Below are positions 7,665-16,705 of a DNA stretch of 64,000 nt, piece after piece. The position numbers and the translations under genes are program-made. Position 1 is the first letter of the stretch. Each line of letters starts with the position of its first letter. Where the stretch lies: NCBI GenBank assembly GCA_051252415.1, contig JBPOGA010000007.1, positions 118,294 through 182,293 on the forward strand. Direction: 5' to 3'. Source of the DNA: JBPOFY01 sp051252415. Its GTDB lineage: Bacteria; Verrucomicrobiota; Verrucomicrobiia; Opitutales; Coraliomargaritaceae. The notes beneath the pieces were generated by a model. It did not search any database, was not told the origin of the DNA, and saw only the letters and a program-made list of their open reading frames with translations.

Positions 7665-9752
7665 TTAAAAGCCCATTTGTTTACTGCCACGGCCCTCCTT
7701 GAGATCACATTCGGCACGCACCGACTCAACAAACTCAACCGGAGATTCAAACTTACGGAATCGATGCTGACGAGCGACGTTGGCAAAGTCGCCCGGAGTG
7801 CAATTCGGAAGCGCTTCAAGCATACCACGAGTCGCCTGATTCAATGCCCCTAGTTGCAACTGTTTCGCATATCCCCCCATCAAGCCAACAGCCTGCTCGG
7901 AGCGCAGGTAATCAAATTTCAACTTTAAGTCGAAACGCCGTAATGCCGCAGGGTCAATCCCATCCATCAGGTTTGTGGATGCGATAAAGACACCCTCAAA
8001 GCGTTCGATCTGGGTCAACATCTCGTTCACCTGCGTCACTTCCCAAGAGCGTGATGCTTCACCACGATCCTGCAAAAAACTATCCACCTCATCGATCATC
8101 AGAATCGAGCGATCGGTCTTCGCCTCACGAAAAGCCTCAGCTATATTCTTTTCTGCCTCTCCCAGATAAGGACTCAGTAAATCAGACGCCTTCTTAATCA
8201 GGAGTGGCAACTCCAGCGACTTCGACAACCAATACCCCAAAGCCGTCTTCCCCGTCCCTGGAGGACCATATAAGCAGATCCGACAGGAGGGGCTCTGTTT
8301 CAACTGACTCGGCAACTCCCTCAAAGGCATTTCAGTATTCACATAATCCAAACGATACACCGGGGATAACTGCTCTGATGAACAATCATCCATGGAAATA
8401 TAACGATGACCTTGCGCCTTTAACGTGTGGCCGATCAGGGTCGACAAGGTCTTATCATAAGTCGAAGGGCTCTCGGTTCGACACACTCGGTCTGCGACCG
8501 CTGTGGCACGAGTCAGCACCGCAGGCGTCAAAGCCTGACACTCTGCAATGTGCTCGATCATCCCTCTGGATGCCTTCCCCTTGCAAATGCGCATATACGT
8601 CTTCAAACGCTGAGCTTTAGGCGGTATCCCAATCTCCAAGACGAAATCAAATCGTCGAACAAATGCAGGATCCACCCCGGACTCAGAATTCGAAACCCAA
8701 AAGATCGGCAATGGATTCGTCTCTAATTGACGATTCATCCATGCCTTGTGCTTAGCAGCCACGCTACGTGCGAAAATTGATTCACCACTAAAGACATCTT
8801 CCGCCTCATCATAGACCAGTATACACCGTTTACGTGAAAGCAAAGGCTGAGCCATCCTCAACGATCCCAGACGCGCACTACCATCCAACGGGTCACCACT
8901 CGAATCTTGAAACGCAATCTCATAAGTAGTCGCCCGCATTTCACGCCCGATCGCACGGACCAGTTCGGACTTCCCCGTCCCCGGTGGGCCATAGATAAAC
9001 ACGTTCACTCCACACCGCTTCTCCTTGATTGCTAACCGAATATGCTTCCTCAAATGACCCAGCACATCCTTTAAGTGCGGATAATCTTGATAAGCCAACG
9101 TAGGCTTTAGCCCCTTCTTCACCACTGCGGCAATCAAGCGATCCAGACTACAATCATAATCCACTAATTCTCGCCCGAAGGATCCGTCTAAAAACTGCAA
9201 GCAACTGTTCAACCCCCACCTCATGATACTGGCACTCAACAATGTTGAATGACTCGTCCGCATCGCATCCCTTACTTCCTGTGCTTTCAGACCCAAGGGC
9301 TTCGCAATCAAGTCCAAGTAATCGAATTGCTTCTTTATCGCACCGACCTGAATCACAACATTGAGAACTGAATACTCACAGCACATGACCTCAAACTCCA
9401 AAATGCGCTGCTCAATTGCCCCAAGATTGAGTAAATCAGCAACGACAGAGCAGTTCTTGCTGATGTGTTCTGGAATCTTTAAAGTCGCTGACCTCTGTTC
9501 CAATTCAGCCTTCATCGCATAGAGATCGCTGATAATCTGACTACGGTTGAAACCATCAGGAGTCACTCCAATCAAGCTGTCTAATCCCAACTCCCGAGCG
9601 ATATCATCATCACGGAAATCTGCTTCCCGCACAAAACTGCTCATCAAGCTACGCGACGTCAGCATCCTCAATAACCAAAGCCGGATCAGTCCCTGCCCCT
9701 CACTATCCTCGGACAATCCCTGCGGGCCTTTCCTGCGTTCTATATCTGTCAT
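7665..9752 (-). CDS. Double AAA+ ATPase
   Basis: A 695-aa protein with two AAA modules. The first has Walker A GPPGTGKS near residue 256 and Walker B ILVYDEAED. The second has GPPGTGKT near residue 496, Walker B ILMIDEVDS and an arginine-finger-like ALRRFD. The N-terminal 230 residues are not recognised. Such tandem AAA proteins act as hexameric remodelling machines; the partner is unknown. The start at 9752 is preferred over an ATG at 9803 because the operator at 9774-9792 then lies 22 bases upstream and outside the gene. The shared operator ties it to the WYL and DUF262 genes. Confidence 0.85.
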   Translation of the reverse strand: MTDIERRKGPQGLSEDSEGQGLIRLWLLRMLTSRSLMSSFVREADFRDDDIARELGLDSLIGVTPDGFNRSQIISDLYAMKAELEQRSATLKIPEHISKNCSVVADLLNLGAIEQRILEFEVMCCEYSVLNVVIQVGAIKKQFDYLDLIAKPLGLKAQEVRDAMRTSHSTLLSASIMRWGLNSCLQFLDGSFGRELVDYDCSLDRLIAAVVKKGLKPTLAYQDYPHLKDVLGHLRKHIRLAIKEKRCGVNVFIYGPPGTGKSELVRAIGREMRATTYEIAFQDSSGDPLDGSARLGSLRMAQPLLSRKRCILVYDEAEDVFSGESIFARSVAAKHKAWMNRQLETNPLPIFWVSNSESGVDPAFVRRFDFVLEIGIPPKAQRLKTYMRICKGKASRGMIEHIAECQALTPAVLTRATAVADRVCRTESPSTYDKTLSTLIGHTLKAQGHRYISMDDCSSEQLSPVYRLDYVNTEMPLRELPSQLKQSPSCRICLYGPPGTGKTALGYWLSKSLELPLLIKKASDLLSPYLGEAEKNIAEAFREAKTDRSILMIDEVDSFLQDRGEASRSWEVTQVNEMLTQIERFEGVFIASTNLMDGIDPAALRRFDLKLKFDYLRSEQAVGLMGGYAKQLQLGALNQATRGMLEALPNCTPGDFANVARQHRFRKFESPVEFVESVRAECDLKEGRGSKQMGF

Positions 9753-9773
9753 GGAACAGATACTACAGGTCAC

Positions 9774-9794
9774 TGCGACAGTATAGGTCGCACT
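9774..9794. promoter_or_regulatory. Palindromic operator TGCGAC-N7-GTCGCA before AAA gene
   Basis: Third copy of the inverted repeat with the same 7-base spacer, 22 bases from the preferred ATG of the AAA gene. Its position supports that start codon. Confidence 0.72.
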
Positions 9795-9806
9795 AAATCT
9801 CACATG

Positions 9807-10454
9807 CTACATATCCCAATAAGCCGACTGAAGGCGTTCAGCATCTTTCCAAAAAATGGCACCTTCCAAAAACGCAGGCCAATTAGCCTCTCCAACGGGC
9901 ACTCCCAATACATGAGCAACCGTCGGCGCAAGAATAGCATCATGCGTGACGAATACGTGGAGACCTGGCACATTCCCTGACACCTTAAACATATGATCCA
10001 CAATTCGTTCAGCTGCATCCGCGGGGCGAGCCATTCCAGGTAACGCCTCCGATGAGGAAATCAGATGCTTCATAACGCCCTCATTCCCCATGGACTGCCA
10101 ATTCGTCCAAGCTAGTTCCGCATCCTCAACATAGACACCGGGATCACCTAAACACCGATCCAGAATAATCGTGAGATTTGACTCAGCACCCTCTTGAATG
10201 ACTTCAGCGGTTTCCACACAGCGCAATATAGGACTAGTCCTCAATGCCCGTAACCTACCCTTCAAGGCCAGCCCCAAAGCACAAGCCATTTCGCGCCCCC
10301 CTAGCGTGATCGGGAGCATATTACCAACATCATCAACAGGCAGATCCTCTCGGGCCGAATGTCGCAGCAATAATACAACGACTCGATCACGCGGAGCATG
10401 CTCGATGAGTCGTAACGTCGAAGACGGGATCTGCATTTTCCCTCCTCCACTCAT
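9807..10454 (-). CDS. Histidine phosphatase superfamily protein
   Basis: A 215-aa protein of the phosphoglycerate-mutase-like (SixA-type) histidine phosphatase group. It has LLRHSARE with the nucleophilic histidine near residue 31, and a later VTHDAIL segment with the second catalytic histidine. These enzymes move phosphate through a phosphohistidine intermediate; the substrate is unknown. Its ATG overlaps the stop of the methyltransferase gene (ATGA), so the two are translationally coupled. It ends 55 bases before the AAA gene start. Confidence 0.85.
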   Translation of the reverse strand: MSGGGKMQIPSSTLRLIEHAPRDRVVVLLLRHSAREDLPVDDVGNMLPITLGGREMACALGLALKGRLRALRTSPILRCVETAEVIQEGAESNLTIILDRCLGDPGVYVEDAELAWTNWQSMGNEGVMKHLISSSEALPGMARPADAAERIVDHMFKVSGNVPGLHVFVTHDAILAPTVAHVLGVPVGEANWPAFLEGAIFWKDAERLQSAYWDM

Positions 10455-12121
10455 TGCGCAACCCCCACCAATATTGATGATAATGCCGTCAATGAACGAA
10501 CCTCAGATAACTCAAACCCATTTTCATTAAACAAAGTCCGATATCCCTCGATAGAACGTTCCTGCCCTCCAGTCGCCATCAATAAGTGTATATCGCAAAG
10601 CGCTCCACCAGCAGAATCATCGCGCATTAGCATTTCTACCACAAATAATTGACCTCCCCATGGCAACGAAGCTCTAGCCCCTTTCAAGACCAGTCCAGCC
10701 GCAGCATCATCCCAATCATGCAAGATACGTGCAAGCACCACGACATCCGCATTGCAATTCCATGGCTTAAATAGATCCCCAGCGAGCCAGTCTACCCCCG
10801 CACGTGGCACCTGATTACCCTGAGCCTGAGCGACAACTTCAGGCCTCTCCAATACTGTAACATGAGATTCCGGATACGCATCAATTAGTAGATGCGCCAT
10901 AACGCCCAAGCCACCACCAGCGTCGATGACACGCTCGCAACCAGACAGGCAAAGAGCCTCTGCTATATTAGGATAATCGTGCCGAGCATAACTCTGCAGC
11001 ATCCGGTGATGAGATATTTTCCGACTTTGATCACGCGCAACATCACCAAACACATCAGGACGCTCCCATGCCCCTGTGGTTCGCAGCGCTTCGGGCAATG
11101 ACTCCCACATTTCTGAAAATGGACGCGCATACTCTCTCGCAGCATCCGCCAATGTCTCCGGATGATCGGTGCGTAAATACTGCCCACGCAAAGTCAGCTC
11201 CCAGGTTCCATTCGTTTGTAACACCAAACCGAGTTCTTGCAGTCCTCGCAACAGTCGTTCCAACCGCTCTTGTATCAAGCACAACTGCGATGCAATCTGA
11301 TCACTCGCACCCGGCAACGCATCATACACGCCCAACTCTACTCCAGCATAAATCGTCTGAGTCTTCCAATACCCGACCATATCAGCTGAAAGGGTTGCAA
11401 ATTCTGAGCGTAGAGGTGCCCGCAATTGAACAATTGTAGAACCAGACTCATCGATGACCTGCAACGCACCGTCAAAGCACTCCACTCTAGCCTGACCATT
11501 ATAGAAAGGCTCTACACTGGCAAAGCGGCGCGCATACACCATCAAGCCAGATCGATTTGCATGTCCCCACCCCTCATCATCTCGGGCACGGGCGAAACCT
11601 TTATGAAACACATCTAAGTCCAGGAACCAACAATCATGCAATAAGCCGCCATTGGAATCAACATGAGAGGACTGGCCATCACCGCGTTGAACTACAGCAA
11701 TACCATCTTTAAAGTCCCCGACATAATTCCATCGTTTTTCATACAATGGCTGCCCGAGATGATTAATATGGTAGTAGCTGCCATCAGCATCACGCACCGG
11801 GCATCTCCCTTCCTGGAAATTCCCACACCAAGCATGTCGCTGCGTATACGCATTCATTCCAGTTGGCTTAATATGGCACCAACCGTCTGCAGTCACTACA
11901 GCCGCTAAATCATCATAAAAGCCAAATGTGCGTAGATACCTATGATCATATGCAGCACTCCCATCAGCATGAATGTGCCAAGCGTCTCCAGCGCGACACA
12001 CTGGCGCCAAACCAGGCGCGTGAAACTTCAAGACATCATCGAAGCGCTCACGGTAGGCTTCTGCTCCATGAACCAAGTGGTGGGTGCCACAATCAGCGAC
12101 AGTGATTTGTTGCCAGCTCAT
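10451..12121 (-). CDS. WG-repeat / O-methyltransferase fusion
   Basis: A 556-aa two-part protein. Residues about 30-230 contain several WG-type repeats (units with a GF/GW core such as GWCHIKPTG and GWGHANRSG), which fold as beta-propeller-like binding modules. The rest is a class I SAM-dependent methyltransferase of the hydroxyneurosporene/acetylserotonin O-methyltransferase type, with a winged-helix dimerisation part, the glycine-rich VIDAGGGLG SAM site and LARILHDWDD near the active site. The ATG at 12121 overlaps the stop of the upstream fusion gene. The WG part may hold a peptide or glycan substrate; this is inference. Confidence 0.82.
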   Translation of the reverse strand: MSWQQITVADCGTHHLVHGAEAYRERFDDVLKFHAPGLAPVCRAGDAWHIHADGSAAYDHRYLRTFGFYDDLAAVVTADGWCHIKPTGMNAYTQRHAWCGNFQEGRCPVRDADGSYYHINHLGQPLYEKRWNYVGDFKDGIAVVQRGDGQSSHVDSNGGLLHDCWFLDLDVFHKGFARARDDEGWGHANRSGLMVYARRFASVEPFYNGQARVECFDGALQVIDESGSTIVQLRAPLRSEFATLSADMVGYWKTQTIYAGVELGVYDALPGASDQIASQLCLIQERLERLLRGLQELGLVLQTNGTWELTLRGQYLRTDHPETLADAAREYARPFSEMWESLPEALRTTGAWERPDVFGDVARDQSRKISHHRMLQSYARHDYPNIAEALCLSGCERVIDAGGGLGVMAHLLIDAYPESHVTVLERPEVVAQAQGNQVPRAGVDWLAGDLFKPWNCNADVVVLARILHDWDDAAAGLVLKGARASLPWGGQLFVVEMLMRDDSAGGALCDIHLLMATGGQERSIEGYRTLFNENGFELSEVRSLTALSSILVGVAQ

Positions 12122-14472
12122 ACGCCCCCTTTCACAGGCTTGCGCATATTGCAGCCCAAGCATAGCTTACGATTCCGATAACTCGTAACCAATTCACCAT
12201 AGGAATCTCCATTCCAGATCTCCATAAATTGATCCTGATGTAAATCCCCGAACTCACCTAACGAGCGCCGTTGTATATCTGGCGCACAGCATGGGTCAAA
12301 GCGTCCTTGTGCGCTCACCCATGCTTCTTGCCCCAAAAACGGGCACTGTCCTCCGGGGGCTAAATCTTCAGCTGCGGTCTCATCCAACATAAAAACATTC
12401 TCAAGCAGGATGTATTCCCCTGTCGGTAATGTCCTCTCCGCGGCAGCCTCACGAGCAGCAAGGACTGCCTGGTTCCAGCGCGCGATCGATTCAGAGCTTC
12501 GGCGCATCGATAGGTCTTTAATCTCTTTGAAATGAGCCCACAGATGATGCCCTTTCACGCGGTCCACCCCGAGATCAATAGCAAGCCGCACGATATCAGC
12601 TAATTCACTAATATTGTTTTCAAGGAAGGTAAGCTGAAAAGTCACTCGGCAGCGGTTCTCGCCCCTAGACGCGACTTCATCACGAACAGCCACAAAATCA
12701 CGCACGTTTTGGATGACTTTCTCCCATTTAGTGCCGAGCATAATTGCTTCCTGCGTCTCCTTTGTCGCTCCATTCCAAGAAATCTTAACGTCGGAGGTCA
12801 CAGGTGCGATTCGCTCAGCCCAGCCAGTTGCGCCGTGTCGTGGAAAAGTCCCATTCGTGGTCAAGTTGAGCTTCACATTGTATCGCTTACAGAGATCAAC
12901 AATACCATCGAAGTCATCATACAATAACGGCTCACCCATAGTTGAGGGAATAATCTCCCGCAAACCATTCGGAGCCGTATCTGCCACCACGCGCTCAATC
13001 ATCTCAAACGGCATAATCCTGCGTGGAAGCCCATCTGCTTTACGCTTAACCTGAAGCGGGCTATGAGGCGAATGCTCCTCGCACATGATACACCGTAGAT
13101 TACAGGTATCTGGATTCGTATCGAATGTGATCCGCCACGGACCATCGGTGCGAGGCAGTCGTGCGCTGCCAAGACGATCAATCGCTTGCTTGTAGAGTGC
13201 TTCAACCTCACGAACGTGATCCTCGACACTGGGAACATCACCCGTTTCAGAAAATTGATAGCCTTGTGCCCCCAAACGCTCCGCAAGCATAGGATCATCC
13301 GCAAAGCGTTGCATGCGATCTGCCAATGACTCGGCCGAACGATGCTCAAAGAGCAGACCGTTTTGGTCATGGTGCACATACTCCGCCATGCCTCCGACAT
13401 CTGCGGTAATTACCGGAACTCGTGCCTGCTGCGCCTCATGAATGACCAAGGGCGAATTCTCTGTCCAAATGGAAGGAACTACGATCGCATCAACACAATT
13501 AAACACATCCGCGGTAATTTCCTGGTTTCGATATTCAGGCAACCATTCCACTCGACTCGCTAACTCTGGAGACAACGACTCTACCATAGACTTCAGCGCC
13601 TCAGTGTCTTGCCCCTGCGGACGCCCCCAGATCCTCAACCTCACATCACCACGAATCATCCCGAAAGCCTGTATCAAAAGGTGAATGCCCTTTGCAGGTA
13701 TATGAGTCCCGATGTAACCGAAAGTAAAAGGTTCACCTTCAGTCCTAGCACGTCCCGATAACCGATCTTTGGAGAAGCCATAGTCCAGATACTTAAGCTT
13801 CACCTCAGGCAGTTTAAATTCATCCCGGTATCTCCCTAAAATATAACGTGAAGGCGCAACAAACAGATCGACTAATTCAGCCATTTCACGGATGTGACGC
13901 ATCCTGCGCCCGACCCAATTTGACCAATAGTCAGTGTCATGCTCAACATCACTTGAACACCCACTAAAGTAGCGTGCATAGCAACGTTCGGCACATTTCC
14001 GGTCATCTTGCCCCTCACAAACCGACCAGACATCCTGAGCATCTTCTGGGAACATTTGTATAAACTGCCCACGTGGACACATCAGCCAAAAATCATGCAG
14101 CGTATAAACAATTGGAATCTCTCTGAGTGCCGCCTCACGAACAAGCGAAGTGGACAAGTGATTCAAATGCCCGACGTGCACAACATCTGGATTCACACGC
14201 TCCAAGACTTCTGCAAAACGTTGATCGACCCCCGTAGCCCGATAACGATCTTTGAGCCGAGGGTTATTCACTAAATGCAAAGTCACCCGAGAGTCATCGT
14301 CGTCACACGTGGTTCTCAGTCGAAAATCAGGAGCAAATGTATCCTCCTCTCGGGTAAATACATGCACGTCGTGGCCGTTGTCAGCTAAGCCATGGCATAA
14401 GGTCTGAGTGTATACCTCTGAGCCAGCATTGTATCGCTTAGGATAACCGTGTATTACTTGAAGAATTTTCAT
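12118..14472 (-). CDS. Glycosyltransferase family 4 / radical SAM-SPASM fusion
   Basis: A 784-aa fusion. Residues 1 to about 405 form a GT-B family 4 glycosyltransferase, starting with HGYPKRYNAGSE and carrying the donor-site segment WTENSPLVIHEAQQA. Residues about 445-784 form a radical SAM enzyme with the cluster motif C457-x3-C461-x2-C464, followed by a SPASM region with cysteines in CPFLGQ, DPCCAPD and CLGC. Radical SAM-SPASM proteins modify peptides or sugars through auxiliary iron-sulfur clusters. The fusion suggests sugar transfer coupled to a radical step on one substrate. It is first in a three-gene overlapping operon with the WG-methyltransferase and phosphatase. Confidence 0.87.
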   Translation of the reverse strand: MKILQVIHGYPKRYNAGSEVYTQTLCHGLADNGHDVHVFTREEDTFAPDFRLRTTCDDDDSRVTLHLVNNPRLKDRYRATGVDQRFAEVLERVNPDVVHVGHLNHLSTSLVREAALREIPIVYTLHDFWLMCPRGQFIQMFPEDAQDVWSVCEGQDDRKCAERCYARYFSGCSSDVEHDTDYWSNWVGRRMRHIREMAELVDLFVAPSRYILGRYRDEFKLPEVKLKYLDYGFSKDRLSGRARTEGEPFTFGYIGTHIPAKGIHLLIQAFGMIRGDVRLRIWGRPQGQDTEALKSMVESLSPELASRVEWLPEYRNQEITADVFNCVDAIVVPSIWTENSPLVIHEAQQARVPVITADVGGMAEYVHHDQNGLLFEHRSAESLADRMQRFADDPMLAERLGAQGYQFSETGDVPSVEDHVREVEALYKQAIDRLGSARLPRTDGPWRITFDTNPDTCNLRCIMCEEHSPHSPLQVKRKADGLPRRIMPFEMIERVVADTAPNGLREIIPSTMGEPLLYDDFDGIVDLCKRYNVKLNLTTNGTFPRHGATGWAERIAPVTSDVKISWNGATKETQEAIMLGTKWEKVIQNVRDFVAVRDEVASRGENRCRVTFQLTFLENNISELADIVRLAIDLGVDRVKGHHLWAHFKEIKDLSMRRSSESIARWNQAVLAAREAAAERTLPTGEYILLENVFMLDETAAEDLAPGGQCPFLGQEAWVSAQGRFDPCCAPDIQRRSLGEFGDLHQDQFMEIWNGDSYGELVTSYRNRKLCLGCNMRKPVKGGV

Positions 14473-14608
14473 AAAAAATAGAATGGATTACAAAAGTTAA
14501 AGAATCTGAAAAAATTAAGGTAGAACTCGTGTCGTGAAATCGCTCACACGCGCGAAAAGGACTGTCCCGGGCCTAGAGAGGACCGAGACAATCCTGTGCT
14601 CGACTAAT

Positions 14609-14809
14609 CTAAGGTTTAGTCTTCCTCGCAGCTTCCCTGCACTTGAGAGTCTCTACCTCAGCTTTCAAGCTGGCTACTTCCTGCGTATCACCGCGCGCGC
14701 GATAATACTTAGGATGAGTCGGATCCAATTGTTCAGATCGATGGTCCAAGACAGCTTGCTGACGCTCTTTTTCCTTTTGCTTATTCATATACTCCTTTGG
14801 TCTTTCCAT
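14609..14809 (-). CDS. Small basic hypothetical protein
   Basis: A 66-aa charged protein from the ATG at 14809, with a helical KQKEKERQQ region, a DPTHPKYYRARG segment resembling the DPNNPAYWxSRG motif of small bacterial proteins of unknown function, and a C-terminal helix. No start signal is strong, and it may be spurious, but the motif argues for a real gene. Confidence 0.4.
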   Translation of the reverse strand: MERPKEYMNKQKEKERQQAVLDHRSEQLDPTHPKYYRARGDTQEVASLKAEVETLKCREAARKTKP

Positions 14810-15130
14810 TTTAGACCGCGTTCTTCTCACAGATAGTGAGAAGCGCTTGGAGTGTTGAACATGCACCCTGAGGTGCCAACGTGGTCGAAAAATGGGGGAT
14901 CCTCCTTTGAAGTTACCAATCACCGCCAAGCGCCGCTCCTGACCTAGGAGCATTAAGAAGAGTAACCTCAGGTGTAAGTTGATGAAATCGGAGATTTCCT
15001 GTCAAGTTCTAGATTGTCGAAGGAATGACAATTTCTGGCATGTCCGACATTCTACACGGCGTGAGTATTTCAACTCTCATTATCACACTCCGCGTTCAAA
15101 ACCCACTTTACTAGCACTTTCAGCATTCTC

Positions 15131-15155
15131 CCCTCCCCAACAGATGTCCTACCCC
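15131..15155 (+). promoter_or_regulatory. Recurring motif CAGATGTCCYACCCC, copy 1
   Basis: C-rich stretch followed by CAGATGTCCTACCCC. The motif opens a short reading frame starting MSYP and ending after 12 codons. Its role is unknown; it recurs upstream of other accessory genes in this window. Confidence 0.5.
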
Positions 15156-15479
15156 ACGTTGTATGCTCATACAGATATTTAGCATCTACTGTGCTATTTC
15201 CTTCACCTGATCATAAACCTCCTATAAGCAGTTAGCTAAAGGCATTGCTTGATACTTCAAATCTGGCCTCGCCAACGACAAAGCTCAGGACGTCACTATT
15301 AAAAAATTGACCCGAGGTAACCCGACAATGAAATCCAAATTCGACGAGTTGAACGACAAAGCTTAGACGCAGCCCAGATCTCTCCTCTTAAATTAGGAGC
15401 AGTCCCAAACCGCGTGAAGGTAGTCTCCCCTTACGTCGGCAATCACTCATTAAATTCAGAGCTCTTAAGTCTCTTAAAG

Positions 15480-15505
15480 CCCCCCCCCCGCAGATGTCCT
15501 ACCCC
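15480..15505 (+). promoter_or_regulatory. Recurring motif CAGATGTCCYACCCC, copy 2
   Basis: Ten C residues, a G, then CAGATGTCCTACCCC, 227 bases before the SspB-like start. The small frame it opens reads MSYPIW and then stops. Confidence 0.5.
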
Positions 15506-15731
15506 ATTTGGTAGGCTCTACAACTTCATCACCTTCCACCTGTCAAAACTCTCAATTCAACCGAACATCCCCGTCATCACCAAGACCAACCCATTTTGGA
15601 AGCCGATTAGCTAATTAAATATCACATATCAGGATCGCAGCTGCAAAGCTCACGGCACTGTTCATTTTACAGCTCTAGTGGAAACAATTACCACAGATGT
15701 CAGAATAATATTCCCTTGCTGACCAAATTCT

Positions 15732-16703
15732 ATGACTCTCGCAAAATTAACAGCGAGAATGATTCAAAAGATGATAAAAACACCACAGCCACGACTATCA
15801 GGACACGAAAGCTTTTCATGCCGTTTCGCATGGCTCCCGAAGGTAGTTAAAGAGCTCGACAATGCACAAGGCGCTAACTCGCAACTCTTTAAGGATGAAA
15901 ACGAGGCGATGGTGCGCCTCGGAGTTGGAAAAAACATGGTTCGCTCCATCAAGTTCTGGGCCGAAGTGTCAGGTCTAATTGAAGCCGCCCCCAAAGGTGG
16001 CCATCAGTTAACTGCATTTGGCGCTCGCTTGCTTGGGCACGAAGGCCACGACCCTTACCTAGAGCGACAGGAAACTCTTTGGCTTCTGCACTGGAAAATC
16101 TCTACAAGCCAACCGCCCGTCTTCTACTGGGATCAAATGCTCAACCATTGGCATCGCCAGGAATTCTCTCTAAGTGAGATGCTCCCGGTTCTGAGTAGCG
16201 AACTGCCTTCAAACTTCAAATCCTCTGAGCGCACTCTAGCAGATGGATTCAAAGTGTTCCTGAAGACATACGTGCCCACTAGAGGCCCGAAAGGTGATGT
16301 CCAAGAAGACAATTTAGATTGTCCACTCGTCGAGTTGAACTTCATCCACGTTTCTGGGCAACGCCTCGATGAAACAACAAATCGCCCAGAATCCCTTTAT
16401 AGTTTCAACTACGAAGATAAGTCCGAAGTCACCGACACTCTTTTCGCATATTGTCTTAATGATTTTTGGGCAAAGAGCCCACACAGCGGCGACACTTTAG
16501 CGTTTAACTTTATCTCTTCAGGAAAAAACAGTCCTGGCCAAATATTCAAACTTCCTGAGCCCGCAGTTCGCAGGCGTCTAGAGAATCTCAAGCAAGCAAC
16601 CAAGGACTCACTCGATTTCATGGAATCGAATACAGTTCAGCAAGTTATGCGCATTTCCCACCTAGACGAAGAAACAGCACTCGACAACATTTACATCGAT
16701 TAA
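15732..16703 (+). CDS. sspB: DUF4007 protein, SspB-like
   Basis: A 323-aa DUF4007 protein. The family signature is clear: RLSGHESFSCRFAWLPK at about residues 21-37, then LGVGKNMVRSIKFWAEVSGLI, then the LTAFG segment with DPYLE. In the characterised single-strand phosphorothioation system SspABCD, the DUF4007 protein SspB nicks DNA to open the site for sulfur insertion. It is followed by an ATPase and a PAPS-reductase-like gene in the order B-C-D. The start is uncertain: ATGs at 15732, 15759 and 15771 are all in frame and none has a strong ribosome-binding site; the last keeps the whole domain. The name is by domain and order and not by alignment. Confidence 0.82.
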   Translation: MTLAKLTARMIQKMIKTPQPRLSGHESFSCRFAWLPKVVKELDNAQGANSQLFKDENEAMVRLGVGKNMVRSIKFWAEVSGLIEAAPKGGHQLTAFGARLLGHEGHDPYLERQETLWLLHWKISTSQPPVFYWDQMLNHWHRQEFSLSEMLPVLSSELPSNFKSSERTLADGFKVFLKTYVPTRGPKGDVQEDNLDCPLVELNFIHVSGQRLDETTNRPESLYSFNYEDKSEVTDTLFAYCLNDFWAKSPHSGDTLAFNFISSGKNSPGQIFKLPEPAVRRRLENLKQATKDSLDFMESNTVQQVMRISHLDEETALDNIYID

Positions 16704-16705
16704 TC

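Larger units (their letters stand above)
14810..15731. other. Intergenic region before the phosphorothioation operon
   Basis: About 0.9 kb without a convincing gene. It holds two copies of the C-rich CAGATGTCCTACCCC motif (15141-15155 and 15491-15505), a run of ten C at 15480-15489, and short repeated scraps around ACGACAAAGCT near 15280 and 15350. A promoter for the downstream operon presumably lies close to 15731, but no clear -35/-10 pair was identified. Confidence 0.5.

Noticed and set aside
11068..11439. Rightward 123-codon frame inside the WG-methyltransferase gene
   Set aside because: Antisense to a clear methyltransferase; no motif.
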